Shown one piece after another: positions 16,627-27,093 of a DNA stretch of 64,000 bases. The stretch comes from CAYNRG01 sp047973125 (GTDB taxonomy: Bacteria; Bacillota_I; Bacilli_A; Erysipelotrichales; Erysipelotrichaceae): NCBI GenBank assembly GCA_047973125.1, contig JBKEBK010000004.1, positions 62,001 to 126,000 on the forward strand, written 5' to 3'. The translations under genes were made by a program, and so were the position numbers. The first letter of the stretch is position 1. Each line of letters opens with the position of its first letter. Under the pieces are notes generated by a model. It worked only from the letters and a program-made list of their open reading frames with translations, made no database searches and was not told the DNA's origin.

Positions 16627-19600
16627 ATGAAAAAGCGTCTTTACATCAGAAAAAAAGAAGCCTTTCAAACAGAAGAAAAGTCATTATTATCTTACTTGCA
16701 AATGAGTGTTAAAAATTTAAGCAGTGTATCAATATACAATGTATACGATATTTTTAATGCCGATGATACTGATATTAAATTATTAAAAGAGAAAGTTTTA
16801 GCAGAGAGAGCATCTGATGATGTTTTTGATACACTAGATTTAAAAAATCAAAAATATGTTGCATATGAGGCACTACCTGGGCAGTACGATCAAAGAAGTG
16901 ATAGCGCTCAGGCTTGTTTAATGCTTTTAAATTCTAAGGATTGTGTAAAGATAAAAAGTGGAAAGATTATTATCTTAAATGGCAATATTAATAATGATGA
17001 CATTAAAAAAATAAAAGATATCTTAATTAATCCTGTTGAGATGCAAGAGAAAAATCTTAGTATCTTAGAAATTATTGAAGATAACACGATTATTAAAACT
17101 GTTATATATGATAATTTTAATAACTTTAATAAAGATGAATTAATTGCTTTTCATAAAAAATGTGAGTTTGCAATGTCACATGATGATCTTTTCTTTATTC
17201 AAGAGTACTTTCAAAAAGAAAAGCGTAATCCTAGTGAAACAGAATTAAAGGTATTAGATACCTATTGGTCAGATCATTGCCGTCATACAACCTTTGAAAC
17301 AGTGTTAAAATCTATTAAAATTGAGAAGGGTAAATTTAGTGAAAAGATCCAAGAGGCATATGAATTATTTCTAGATTTAAATCAAAAATATAATTCAAAA
17401 GATAAGCCAATTACTCTTATGAATATGGCAACAATTGGTGCAAAATACATGCATAAAACAAATAAATTAAATGACTTAGAAATAACAGATGAAATTAATG
17501 CTTGCAGCATAGAAATTAGTGTTGATGTTGATGGTAAAGATGAAGATTACTTATTGATGTTTAAAAATGAAACTCATAATCATCCTACAGAAATTGAACC
17601 CTTTGGTGGGGCAAGTACTTGTATTGGAGGAGCAATAAGAGATCCATTGTCAGGAAGAAGTTATGTTTATCAAGCCGCAAGAATAAGTGGAGCTGGTGAT
17701 ATCCTTCTTGAAAGAGAAAAGACTCTTAAGAATAAACTTCCCCAATCATATATATCAAAAACAGCTGCTGATGGTTATTCTTCCTATGGAAATCAAATAG
17801 GCTTAGCTACCACCTTTGTTAAGGAGATATATGATGATGGCTATGTTGCTAAAAGGATGGAAGTTGGCGCTGTTGTTGGAGCTGCTAAAAAAAGCAGTGT
17901 ACTTCGTAAAAAACCAATATCTGGTGATATTGTAGTTTTATTGGGTGGAGAAACGGGAAGAGATGGCATAGGTGGAGCAACAGGATCTAGTAAAGAACAT
18001 AGCGAATCTTCTCTAACTAAATCATCTAGTGAAGTTCAAAAGGGTAATGCACCAGTTGAGCGTAAACTTCAAAGATTATTTAGAAATCCAAAATGTACAA
18101 AATTAATTAAGAAAGCCAATGATTTTGGAGCAGGTGGGGTAAGTGTTGCTATTGGTGAATTAGCTGATAGTATTCATATTTATCTTGATGAAGTATCTGT
18201 TAAATATGCAGGCCTTAGTGCCACAGATTTAGCAATTAGTGAATCTCAAGAGCGGATGGCCTGTGTAATTAGTAAAGATGACTTTGAAACTTTTAAAGAA
18301 TTAGCTTTTGAAGAAAATCTTGAAGTATTTAAGGTTGCTGAAATTACAGATAATAAGCGATTGGTAATGGAATATAAAAATGAAGTAATTGTTGATATTA
18401 AAAGAGAATTCTTAGATACAAATGGTATAAGATTAAAACAAGATGTAATCATTTCAGATTCAATAAATGAGGATAATCCTTTTATAAATTTAAAACAAGA
18501 TATTCTAGGTAATTTAAAACAAAAAAATGTTGCTTGTCAAAAAGGGCTTGTTGAAATGTTTGATGCAAGTATTGGAAGGTCAAGTGTTCTTATGCCCTTT
18601 GGTGGTAAATATCAGTTAAGTGAGAGTGAAGCAAGTGTTCAAAAGGTAGCAGTTACAGGCTTTACAAATACTGCCAGTATTTTAAGCTATGGCTATCATC
18701 CGCCACTTTCAAGATATTCCCCATATTTAGGTGGAGCATACAGTGTTGTTGAAGCTCTTACAAGGCTTGTTTGTGTTGGTACCAACTTTAAAAATGCCCG
18801 CCTATCTTGTCAGGAATACTTTGAGAAACTTTATCAAGAACCTAAAAAATGGGGCAAGGTTACCCAAGCACTACTTGGTTTACTAGAGGCTCAAGTTGCC
18901 TTTGAGACTCCTGCTATTGGTGGTAAAGATAGTATGAGTGGTAGCTTTAATGATTTAAATGTACCACCAACCCTTATTAGCTTTGCTGTTACAACTGAAA
19001 AATGTGATAATATTATCTCTAGTGAATTTAAAAATGAAAATGAGTTTATTTATTTACTAAAGCATATACCAAACAGTGATATGAGTGTTAACTATGAACA
19101 ATTAAAAAATAATTTTAATAAAATTTACTCTTTAGTAAATGCTAAGGAAATAAGTGCCATGATGAGTGTTAAATTTGGTGGTTTAGCAGAAGCTCTTTGT
19201 AAAATGAGCCTTGGAAATAAAATTGGAATTGATATTAAAACAGATGAGGATTTATATAACTTTAATCTTGGTAGTATTGTCCTCACTTGTAAAAACGAAA
19301 TAAATGATGATAGTTTTATCTACTTAGGTAAGACAAATAGTTCTAATAATATTCATATTAATGATGATGTAGTTACAATTGATGAAGCCATTAACGCATG
19401 GAAGAGTCGCTATAGTGAGTTGTATCCAATATCAGCTAATAATATTGATAAAGTATTAGATACGCCTGTTTATAATTGTGATAAAGTATTATCTTCAACA
19501 AAATACTTTGAGCGGCCAAAGGTAATAATTCCGGTATTTCCTGGAACTAACTGTGAAATTGATAGTGCTAAAGCATTTGAGAGAGCTGGTGGTGATGTTG

Positions 19601-20325
19601 AAATTTATATTTTTAAAAACATTAATGTAAAAGCTTTAAATAAATCTATTGATGAATTGAGTGATAAAATTTCTAAGGCACAAATTTTAATGATTCCAGG
19701 AGGATTCTCAAGTGGAGATGAGCCAGATGGTAGTGGTAAGTACATTGCAAATGTATTATGTAATGAAAAAGTAAATAATGCTGTTCATACACTATTAGAA
19801 AATGATGGTTTAATTTTAGGTATCTGTAATGGTTTTCAAGCTTTAGTAAAATCTAATCTATTGCCCTTTGGTGATATTAAAAATATGAAACATGATGCCT
19901 TAACTTTATTTAAAAATGATATTAATCGACATGTATCTACTATTGCAAAAACTAAGGTAACATCAAATAAATCACCGTGGTTAAAGGGTTTTAAAGTGAA
20001 TGAAGTACACTCTGTTGCTATGTCTCATGGTGAGGGTAAATTTGTAGTAAGCGAAAGGGATGCTAAAGAGTTATTTGAAAACGGGCAAGTTGCTATGCAA
20101 TATGTTGATCATAATGGAGATGTAAATATGAATGGCGAATATAATATTAATGGCTCATATTATGCAATTGAAGCTATTACCAGTCCTGATGGTAGAATCC
20201 TTGGTAAAATGGGTCATAGTGAACGCTATGAAGATGGATTATATAAAAATATTGATGGTAATAAATTACAAGATATCTTTGCTTGTGGTATTGAATATTT
20301 TAAAAATAAGGAGAAGAAAAAATGA
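16627..20325 (+). CDS. purL: Phosphoribosylformylglycinamidine synthase, single-chain (clostridial type)
   Basis: This 1232-residue FGAM synthase converts FGAR to FGAM with glutamine and ATP. It fuses the PurL synthetase halves to a C-terminal glutamine amidotransferase, so no separate purQ or purS is needed. Visible motifs are NETHNHPTEIEPFGGAST, ETPAIGGKDSMSG, the amidotransferase start PVFPGTNCEID, nucleophile Cys in GICNGFQ and the C-terminal HSERYEDG. Length and sequence fit the Firmicutes single-chain type. Its stop overlaps purC (ATGA). Confidence 0.95.
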   Translation: MKKRLYIRKKEAFQTEEKSLLSYLQMSVKNLSSVSIYNVYDIFNADDTDIKLLKEKVLAERASDDVFDTLDLKNQKYVAYEALPGQYDQRSDSAQACLMLLNSKDCVKIKSGKIIILNGNINNDDIKKIKDILINPVEMQEKNLSILEIIEDNTIIKTVIYDNFNNFNKDELIAFHKKCEFAMSHDDLFFIQEYFQKEKRNPSETELKVLDTYWSDHCRHTTFETVLKSIKIEKGKFSEKIQEAYELFLDLNQKYNSKDKPITLMNMATIGAKYMHKTNKLNDLEITDEINACSIEISVDVDGKDEDYLLMFKNETHNHPTEIEPFGGASTCIGGAIRDPLSGRSYVYQAARISGAGDILLEREKTLKNKLPQSYISKTAADGYSSYGNQIGLATTFVKEIYDDGYVAKRMEVGAVVGAAKKSSVLRKKPISGDIVVLLGGETGRDGIGGATGSSKEHSESSLTKSSSEVQKGNAPVERKLQRLFRNPKCTKLIKKANDFGAGGVSVAIGELADSIHIYLDEVSVKYAGLSATDLAISESQERMACVISKDDFETFKELAFEENLEVFKVAEITDNKRLVMEYKNEVIVDIKREFLDTNGIRLKQDVIISDSINEDNPFINLKQDILGNLKQKNVACQKGLVEMFDASIGRSSVLMPFGGKYQLSESEASVQKVAVTGFTNTASILSYGYHPPLSRYSPYLGGAYSVVEALTRLVCVGTNFKNARLSCQEYFEKLYQEPKKWGKVTQALLGLLEAQVAFETPAIGGKDSMSGSFNDLNVPPTLISFAVTTEKCDNIISSEFKNENEFIYLLKHIPNSDMSVNYEQLKNNFNKIYSLVNAKEISAMMSVKFGGLAEALCKMSLGNKIGIDIKTDEDLYNFNLGSIVLTCKNEINDDSFIYLGKTNSSNNIHINDDVVTIDEAINAWKSRYSELYPISANNIDKVLDTPVYNCDKVLSSTKYFERPKVIIPVFPGTNCEIDSAKAFERAGGDVEIYIFKNINVKALNKSIDELSDKISKAQILMIPGGFSSGDEPDGSGKYIANVLCNEKVNNAVHTLLENDGLILGICNGFQALVKSNLLPFGDIKNMKHDALTLFKNDINRHVSTIAKTKVTSNKSPWLKGFKVNEVHSVAMSHGEGKFVVSERDAKELFENGQVAMQYVDHNGDVNMNGEYNINGSYYAIEAITSPDGRILGKMGHSERYEDGLYKNIDGNKLQDIFACGIEYFKNKEKKK

Positions 20326-21041
20326 AATTATTGTATGAAGGTAAAGCAAAACAAATATTTGAAACTGATAATTTAAAGGAAGTTATAATTCACTATAAAG
20401 ATGATGCTACAGCTGGAAATGGTGAAAAGCGCGGTACTATTTCTCAAAAGGGTATATTAAATAATAAGATATCTAATATTATTTATAATTACTTACAAAA
20501 AAATGGTGTAAATACACATCTTATTAAAGTATTAAATGATCGTGATCAATTATGTAAGAATGTAAAGATTTTTCCTTTAGAAGTAATTGTTCGTAATGTT
20601 ATAGCAGGTAGTGCTGCTAAGCGTTATAAAATTGAAGAGGGTACTAAAATATTAAAACCAATCAAAGAGATTTGTTGGAAGGATGATAACTTAGGTGATC
20701 CATTAATTAATGATGATCATGCTGTTGCTTTTAATCTTGCAACAGCTAATGAATTAGCTCAAATTTATGAAATTACTACAAAAATAAATGAATTATTAAT
20801 TGAGCTATTTAAATCAATTGGAATTAGATTAATTGACTTTAAAATTGAGTTTGGAAAAGATCAAGATGGTAACATCTTGTTAGCTGATGAAATATCTCCT
20901 GATACTTGTCGTTTATGGGATTTAGAAACAAATAAGAAATTAGATAAAGACCGCTTCCGTCGAGATTTAGGAAATATCGAGGAAGCTTACATAGAAATTT
21001 ATGAACGTTTAAATGAGGTAAATAATGATACTAGAAAGTGA
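20322..21041 (+). CDS. purC: SAICAR synthase
   Basis: PurC joins CAIR with aspartate using ATP. The 239-residue protein begins KLLYEGKAKQIFETD, has PLEVIVRNVIAGS in the middle and DEISPDTCRLWD near the C-terminus, all family signatures. It is translationally coupled to purL by a 4-base overlap and overlaps purF by 17 bases. Confidence 0.96.
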   Translation: MKLLYEGKAKQIFETDNLKEVIIHYKDDATAGNGEKRGTISQKGILNNKISNIIYNYLQKNGVNTHLIKVLNDRDQLCKNVKIFPLEVIVRNVIAGSAAKRYKIEEGTKILKPIKEICWKDDNLGDPLINDDHAVAFNLATANELAQIYEITTKINELLIELFKSIGIRLIDFKIEFGKDQDGNILLADEISPDTCRLWDLETNKKLDKDRFRRDLGNIEEAYIEIYERLNEVNNDTRK

Positions 21042-22443
21042 TTATATTTTAAGCGGTAAAATCAATGAAGAATGCGGTGTTTTTGGGGTTTATAATGTTA
21101 AAGATGCAGCATCTTTAACATACTTTGGCTTACATGCCCTACAACATCGAGGACAGGAGTCTAGTGGTATTGCCACAATGTTAGATGGCAATATTAAAAA
21201 CATCAAAGGTAAGGGTTTATTAACTGATACCTTTGATAGTAAAATGATTGAGAGTTTAAAGGGTAATTATGCTTTAGGACATGTTCGTTATGCTACTGCT
21301 TCAAATAATGAATATGAAAATATTCAACCAGTTGTTATAAAGTCTCATCGAGCAAGTTTTGCTGTTTCTCATAATGGCAGTATTGTAAATGCAAAAGAAT
21401 TAAGAAAAGACATGGAAAAAAAGGGTTCTATTTTCCATGGTACAAGCGATGCTGAATTAATTGCTCATCTTATTTTAAGAGAGCATGGCTCCTTGGCAAA
21501 AAAAATTGAGAATGCACTTAATTACTTAGAAGGAGCCTTTGCTTTTGTTGTAATGTGTGATGATGCATTATATGCTATTAGAGATAAAACTGGTCTTAGA
21601 CCTCTTAGCATTGCTAAGATTGATGATGGGTACTGTGTTAGTAGTGAATCTTGTGCCTTTGATATTGTTAATGGACAAGACCCATTTGATGTAGTTCCCG
21701 GAGAAATAGTTACCATTGATAAAAAAGGTATTTCAAAACATTTCTATACATCACAAACTCAACATAAAATGTGTGCCATGGAATATATCTATTTTTCAAG
21801 ACCTGATAGTAGTATTGATGGTATTAATGTTCATACAGCTAGACGCCTATCTGGAAGAAAACTTGCTGAAATAGATATGCTAGATAATGATTTAAAAGCC
21901 GACATTGTTGTTGGGGTTCCCGACTCTAGCTTAAGTGCTGCTATGGGATATGCCGAGAAGAGTGGCTTATCTTATGAAATAGGACTTATTAAAAATCGAT
22001 ATGTCGGAAGAACCTTTATTCAACCTACTCAAGAATTACGAGAAAGAGGGGTTAGAATGAAGCTTAGTGCCGTCCGTGATATTGTAAATGGCAAAAGAAT
22101 TATTTTAGTAGATGATAGCATAGTAAGAGGAACAACTAGTAAAAGAATTACTCAACTATTAAAGGATGCTGGTGCAAAAGAGGTCCATGTTCGTATTGGT
22201 TCTCCTACTATTGATCATCCATGTTTTTATGGTGTGGATACCTCTAGTAAAGAAGAGCTTATTAGTGCCCATATGAATATAGAAGAGTTAAGAAAATTTA
22301 TAAATGCTGACTCTTTAAAATTTTTAAGCATTGAACAAATGATGGATGCCTTTAATACAAAAAATTTATGTGTAGCATGTTTTAGTGGAAAATATCCTAC
22401 TCCACTTTTCTCACACCAAGATAAATTAGACAAGGAGCAATAA
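21025..22443 (+). CDS. purF: Amidophosphoribosyltransferase, Fe-S (Bacillus) type
   Basis: PurF catalyses the first committed step, PRPP plus glutamine to phosphoribosylamine. A 16-residue propeptide precedes the N-terminal nucleophile Cys17 (EECGVFGVYN), as in enzymes matured by cleavage. The PRPP-binding motif IILVDDSIVRGTTS is present. Four cysteines match the 4Fe-4S ligands of the B. subtilis enzyme: KMCAMEY, HPCFYG and LCVACFSGKYPT. The start at 21025 has a GAGG SD inside purC. Confidence 0.96.
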   Translation: MILESDYILSGKINEECGVFGVYNVKDAASLTYFGLHALQHRGQESSGIATMLDGNIKNIKGKGLLTDTFDSKMIESLKGNYALGHVRYATASNNEYENIQPVVIKSHRASFAVSHNGSIVNAKELRKDMEKKGSIFHGTSDAELIAHLILREHGSLAKKIENALNYLEGAFAFVVMCDDALYAIRDKTGLRPLSIAKIDDGYCVSSESCAFDIVNGQDPFDVVPGEIVTIDKKGISKHFYTSQTQHKMCAMEYIYFSRPDSSIDGINVHTARRLSGRKLAEIDMLDNDLKADIVVGVPDSSLSAAMGYAEKSGLSYEIGLIKNRYVGRTFIQPTQELRERGVRMKLSAVRDIVNGKRIILVDDSIVRGTTSKRITQLLKDAGAKEVHVRIGSPTIDHPCFYGVDTSSKEELISAHMNIEELRKFINADSLKFLSIEQMMDAFNTKNLCVACFSGKYPTPLFSHQDKLDKEQ

Positions 22444-22444
22444 G

Positions 22445-23473
22445 ATGAGTAAATTATATAAGGAATCAGGCGTTAATTTAGAAGCAGGATACAAATCAGT
22501 AGAGCTAATTAAAAAACATGTTAGTCGCACTAAAACCTTAGGATCATATGATTCTATAGGATCATTTGGTGGGATGTTTGATTTAAATGTTTTAAAGATT
22601 AAAGAGCCAATCTTAGTTTCTGGCTGCGATGGTGTTGGAACAAAACTTCTAATTGCAATTGATTATGACTTACACGATACTATTGGTATTGATGCTGTTG
22701 CAATGTGTGCAAATGATGTCTTAGTTCAAGGGGCAATGCCACTTTTCTTTCTGGACTATATCGCAACACAAAAGAATAATCCTAAAGTTATCGAATCAAT
22801 TGTAAAGGGTGTAGCTGATGGATGCATCATGGCAAACTGTGCCTTAATTGGTGGAGAAACTGCCGAAATGAGTGATATGTATCAAGAAAACCACTATGAT
22901 ATTGCTGGATTTTGTGTTGGAGCAGTTGATAAAAGTAAGTTAATTGATGGATCTAAAGTTAAAGAAGATGATGTTCTTATAGGTCTCTCTTCAAGTGGTC
23001 TTCATTCAAATGGGTTCTCACTAGTTCGTAAGATTTTACTTAAAGACAATAAACTTGACTTATTTACAAAATATGATAATTTTGATGAGGAATTAGGAAA
23101 GGTATTACTAACTCCTACTAAAATTTATGTTAAAGCTATCAAGCATCTTTTTGAAAACAACATCGAAATTAATGGAATGTCACATATTACAGGTGGTGGA
23201 TTTTATGAAAATCTTCCAAGAATGCTTCATTCTAATTTAGGAGCTGAAATTGATCTTAAATCATTTAATACACCAGAAATTTTTAAACTACTACAAAACA
23301 GAGCCAATATAAGTGACGCTGAAATGTATAATGTGTTTAATATGGGAATTGGCTTTGTAATGGCAGTTGATAAAAAGGATAAAGATAATGTTTTAAAACT
23401 ACTTAAAGAGATTAATGAGAGTGCTTATGAAATTGGTAAAGTAGTTAATAAAAGTGGAGTACATTTTTTGTGA
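22445..23473 (+). CDS. purM: AIR synthetase
   Basis: PurM (phosphoribosylformylglycinamidine cyclo-ligase) closes the imidazole ring with ATP. The 342-residue protein starts YKESGVNLEAGYKSV and contains LVSGCDGVGTKL, ALIGGETAEM and HITGGGFYENLPR, all typical. It starts 1 base after the purF stop with an AAGGAGC SD; its TGA overlaps the GTG start of purN. Confidence 0.96.
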   Translation: MSKLYKESGVNLEAGYKSVELIKKHVSRTKTLGSYDSIGSFGGMFDLNVLKIKEPILVSGCDGVGTKLLIAIDYDLHDTIGIDAVAMCANDVLVQGAMPLFFLDYIATQKNNPKVIESIVKGVADGCIMANCALIGGETAEMSDMYQENHYDIAGFCVGAVDKSKLIDGSKVKEDDVLIGLSSSGLHSNGFSLVRKILLKDNKLDLFTKYDNFDEELGKVLLTPTKIYVKAIKHLFENNIEINGMSHITGGGFYENLPRMLHSNLGAEIDLKSFNTPEIFKLLQNRANISDAEMYNVFNMGIGFVMAVDKKDKDNVLKLLKEINESAYEIGKVVNKSGVHFL

Positions 23474-24048
23474 TTAGAGTTGCAGTATTTGCATCTGGTA
23501 ATGGATCTAACTTTGAAAATTTAGTTACAGCTAATTTAAAATATGCCAAGATTTGCTTGTTAGTAATTGATAAAGAAGATGCCTATGCAAAAACAAGAGC
23601 AGAAAAGTTAGGCATCCCTTGGATCTTTATTAATCCTAAAGGATTAAGCAAAGCTGTCTTTGAAGAAAAGATCTTAACTCACTTGAAAAATTATCAAATT
23701 GAGTTTATTGCTTTGGCAGGTTATATGCGATTTATTGGAAATACCTTATTAGAGGCTTATCCTAATTTAATAATTAATCTTCATCCTGCATATCTTCCAA
23801 ATTTTCCAGGTGCTACTAGCATTACTGATGCCTTTAATGCCAAGGTAGCCTATAGTGGAGTAACAATTCACTATGTTGATAAAGGCATTGATACTGGTGA
23901 AATCATTCATCAAGAAAAAGTACAAATTTTAAAAAGCATGACATTAGATGATTTTGAAAAATCTATTCATACTTTAGAATACATAATGTATCCTAAAATA
24001 TTAGATAAAATATGTAAGGAGAAGATAAATGAAAAGAGCATTAATTAG
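23470..24048 (+). CDS. purN: Phosphoribosylglycinamide formyltransferase, folate-dependent
   Basis: PurN transfers a formyl group from 10-formyl-THF to GAR. In this 192-residue protein the catalytic Asn and His lie in INLHPAYLPNFPG and the Asp in KGIDTGEI. The start codon is GTG (23470), overlapping the purM stop as GTGA. The 3' end overlaps purH by 20 bases. It depends on the fhs product encoded upstream. Confidence 0.95.
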   Translation: MIRVAVFASGNGSNFENLVTANLKYAKICLLVIDKEDAYAKTRAEKLGIPWIFINPKGLSKAVFEEKILTHLKNYQIEFIALAGYMRFIGNTLLEAYPNLIINLHPAYLPNFPGATSITDAFNAKVAYSGVTIHYVDKGIDTGEIIHQEKVQILKSMTLDDFEKSIHTLEYIMYPKILDKICKEKINEKSIN

Positions 24049-25558
24049 TGTATATGATAAAACAAATGTAGTAGCTTTTGCCAAAGATCTGATTTCTTTA
24101 AATTATGAAATCATTTCAACAGGAGGCACTAAGAAAATCTTGGAAGATAATGGTATTAGCACTATTGGAATTAGTGAGATTACTAAATTTCCTGAAATAA
24201 TGAATGGTAGGGTTAAAACCCTCCATCCAAGTGTTCATGCTGCACTTCTTTGTGTTCGCACTAATGAGCATCATCTTAAAGAATTACAAGATTTAGAAAT
24301 TGATTTTATTGACTTAGTTTGTGTAAACTTATACCCATTTTCAAATACCCTTAAAAAAGAGAATGTATCTCATGAGGAAATAATTGAAAACATTGATATT
24401 GGTGGTCCTAGTATGTTAAGAAGTGCTGCAAAAAACTATCAGAGCATTACCGTTTTATCTAACCCATTAGATTATGAAATGGTTATTAATGAAATTAAGG
24501 AATTTAATGATACAACATTAAAGACAAGAGCTAAACTTGCTGCAAAGGTGTTCTCTTTAACAGCAAGTTATGATGCTGTAATTGCTGATTATTTAAATAA
24601 AAAAGCTGATATCAAGTTTCCAGATAAGCTGACCTTAACATATGAAAAACAACAAAATTTAAGGTATGGGGAAAACCCTCATCAAGATGCCACTTTTTAT
24701 AAGTCCAATGATCCACAGTATGCAATAGCTTCTACAAAGCAATTACATGGTAAAGAGCTATCATATAATAATATTCAAGATGCCAATGCTTGTATTGAAA
24801 TCTTAAAAGAGTTTAAAGAGTGTTGTGCAGTGGGACTAAAGCATACTAACCCCTGTGGAGTTGGTGTTGCTAAGACAATTGATGAAGCATGGGATCTTGC
24901 ATATAATGGTGATACTACTTCAATATTTGGTGGCATTGTTGCATTTAATGGTGAAGTTGAAGCCATTACTGCAAAGAAGTTATCTAAAATTTTCTTAGAA
25001 ATAATTATAGCACCTAAGTTCTCTTTGGAAGCCTTTGAAATTCTAAGTAAAAAGAAAAATATTCGCTTATTACAATTAGATACTAACTTAGCAATTAGTA
25101 AAGAATTAAAGGTTTCAAATCTATTAGATGGTATCCTCTTACAAGATCAAGATTTAAAAAATATCACTAAGGAAGATCTTAGTTTTCCTACAGTTAAAAA
25201 ACCTACTGAATTAGAATTAGAACAATTATTATTTGCTTATAAGATTGTAAAACATGTTAAAAGTAATGCTATCGTTTTAGTTAAAGATCATATGAGTGTT
25301 GGTATTGGTGCTGGACAAATGAATCGAGTAGGAGCTGTAAAGATTGCTCTTGATCAAGCCAAAGAAAAAGCTAATAATAGCTTTTTAGCATCTGATGCCT
25401 TCTTTCCAATGGCTGATAGTGTTGAATTAGCTATTAAAAAAGGTGTTAAAGCAATTATTCAGCCTGGTGGATCAATTAAAGATCAAGACTCTATTGATGT
25501 TTGTAACAAACACAATATAGCCATGGTTTTTACAGGAACTCGTCACTTTAAACACTAA
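24029..25558 (+). CDS. purH: Bifunctional AICAR transformylase / IMP cyclohydrolase
   Basis: PurH carries out the last two steps to IMP. The N-terminal cyclohydrolase domain begins RALISVYDKTNVVAFAK with STGGTKKIL near residue 30; the C-terminal transformylase has LRYGENPHQ near residue 210, KHTNPCGVG near 270, and ends HNIAMVFTGTRHFKH. It has 509 residues, the family norm, and an AAGGAGAAG SD inside purN. Last gene of the operon. Confidence 0.96.
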   Translation: MKRALISVYDKTNVVAFAKDLISLNYEIISTGGTKKILEDNGISTIGISEITKFPEIMNGRVKTLHPSVHAALLCVRTNEHHLKELQDLEIDFIDLVCVNLYPFSNTLKKENVSHEEIIENIDIGGPSMLRSAAKNYQSITVLSNPLDYEMVINEIKEFNDTTLKTRAKLAAKVFSLTASYDAVIADYLNKKADIKFPDKLTLTYEKQQNLRYGENPHQDATFYKSNDPQYAIASTKQLHGKELSYNNIQDANACIEILKEFKECCAVGLKHTNPCGVGVAKTIDEAWDLAYNGDTTSIFGGIVAFNGEVEAITAKKLSKIFLEIIIAPKFSLEAFEILSKKKNIRLLQLDTNLAISKELKVSNLLDGILLQDQDLKNITKEDLSFPTVKKPTELELEQLLFAYKIVKHVKSNAIVLVKDHMSVGIGAGQMNRVGAVKIALDQAKEKANNSFLASDAFFPMADSVELAIKKGVKAIIQPGGSIKDQDSIDVCNKHNIAMVFTGTRHFKH

Positions 25559-25626
25559 CTTATACTTACTAAAAATATTAAACAAAGCTAAATTGCAAGT
25601 GTTTAGTATTTGTGGGTAAAGGATAC

Positions 25627-25664
25627 AAAAAAAGATAGGCTACCAAAAGGTAGCCTACTTTTTT
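25627..25664. terminator. Bidirectional terminator between purH and GH1 gene
   Basis: TAGGCTACC (25636-25644), AAAA, GGTAGCCTA (25649-25657), with six T on the right and seven A on the left, so it can stop both converging transcripts. Confidence 0.85.
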
Positions 25665-27093
25665 AGTCTAAATCTGTGCCATTTGTAGCAATTACTTTTT
25701 TGTACCAGTAGAATGAATCTTTACGATAACGTTTCATTTCACTAGTTTTTGCTTTTTCATCATCTTCATCACGATCAACATAAATGAATCCATAGCGCTT
25801 TGTAATTCCTTCACGAGTTGATACTAAATCAATTGCAGACCATGGACAATATCCCATAATATCTGCACCTTCTTCAATTCCAACTGCAATTTCCTTTATT
25901 GTTTCTCTTAGATGTTCTATTCGATAATCATCATGAATGCTTCCATCATCTTCTAATTTATCTGGACGACCATAACCATTCTCTGTAATTATAACTGGCA
26001 AACGATAACGATCACATAGTCGTCTTGCTGTTACTCTAATACAGTAAGGATCAAAACGATTACCATCTATACTATTTTTTGGAAAATGCTCATTCATCAT
26101 AACTTTACCAATCCCAGGTTTTGCCATCAATTCCAAAAGATAACTCATATCACGATTATCACCCTCTAGCTTAGAAAAATCTTGTTTGTAGTATTCAAGA
26201 TATTTTGTTGTATCATTTCCATAACAGTTAAATCCAATGAAATCTGGATGGCATGTTTTCATACATTCCATATCACCATCTTGAATATCTAATTTAATAT
26301 TATTATTTTCAAAATATTTGAAGACACTCTTAGGATATTTTCCAAATACAAGGGCATCAGTATAGAAATTATTACGCAAATCATCCATGTTTAAAGCTGC
26401 TATGTAATCTAGTGGATCACTAGTTGCAGGATATGATGTTGTAATATTTGGAGCAGGTCCAATTTTTGCATCTGGACACATTTCATGACATAAATGGATT
26501 GCTTTTGCTTGGGCTACATTTTGTATATGTGCTTGATTATATAAATCATTAAGTGATATCATACTACTTCCAAACATATCAAGTGCAGCAAAGAACACCA
26601 TCATATTTTGCTCATTATAAGTAAGCCAATACTTTACATCATCTTTATAGTTTTCAAACAATACTTTACAGTAATCAACATAAATATCTATCATTTTACG
26701 ATTGTTCCAGCTAGTATACTTTTTTTGTAGCGCTAATGGTAAGTCAAAGTGGAAGATTGTCACAATCGGCTCAATTCCATATTTATGACATTCTTTAAAT
26801 AAATTTTTATAGAATTCAATACCTTTTTGGTTTACTTTTCCTTCTCCATCAGGTAAAATTCTTGACCATGAAATAGACATCCGATATGCCTTAAATCCCA
26901 TTTCTGCCATTAAGGCAATATCTTCTTTATAGTGATGATAGTTATCACTAGCATAATGGAAAGATGCAGTATTTTTATTTGTTTCTCTTGTATCCCAAAT
27001 TGATAATCCTCTTCCATCACAATCATAAGCACCTTCTACCTGTGCACTTGATGTACTAGCACCCCATAAAAAGTCTTTTGGAAATTTACTCAT
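25663..27093 (-). CDS. 6-phospho-beta-glucosidase (GH1), last gene of PTS operon
   Basis: A GH1 enzyme that hydrolyses phosphorylated beta-glucosides delivered by the PTS in the cytoplasm. At 476 residues it has the family's length. The start FPKDFLWGASTSSAQVEGAY is typical; TYNEQN near residue 163 carries the acid/base Glu and ITENGYG near 370 the nucleophile. STREGITKRYGFIYVD matches the phosphate-binding loop of 6-phospho-glycosidases. It overlaps the upstream GH1 gene by 8 bases. Confidence 0.92.
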   Translation of the reverse strand: MSKFPKDFLWGASTSSAQVEGAYDCDGRGLSIWDTRETNKNTASFHYASDNYHHYKEDIALMAEMGFKAYRMSISWSRILPDGEGKVNQKGIEFYKNLFKECHKYGIEPIVTIFHFDLPLALQKKYTSWNNRKMIDIYVDYCKVLFENYKDDVKYWLTYNEQNMMVFFAALDMFGSSMISLNDLYNQAHIQNVAQAKAIHLCHEMCPDAKIGPAPNITTSYPATSDPLDYIAALNMDDLRNNFYTDALVFGKYPKSVFKYFENNNIKLDIQDGDMECMKTCHPDFIGFNCYGNDTTKYLEYYKQDFSKLEGDNRDMSYLLELMAKPGIGKVMMNEHFPKNSIDGNRFDPYCIRVTARRLCDRYRLPVIITENGYGRPDKLEDDGSIHDDYRIEHLRETIKEIAVGIEEGADIMGYCPWSAIDLVSTREGITKRYGFIYVDRDEDDEKAKTSEMKRYRKDSFYWYKKVIATNGTDLD

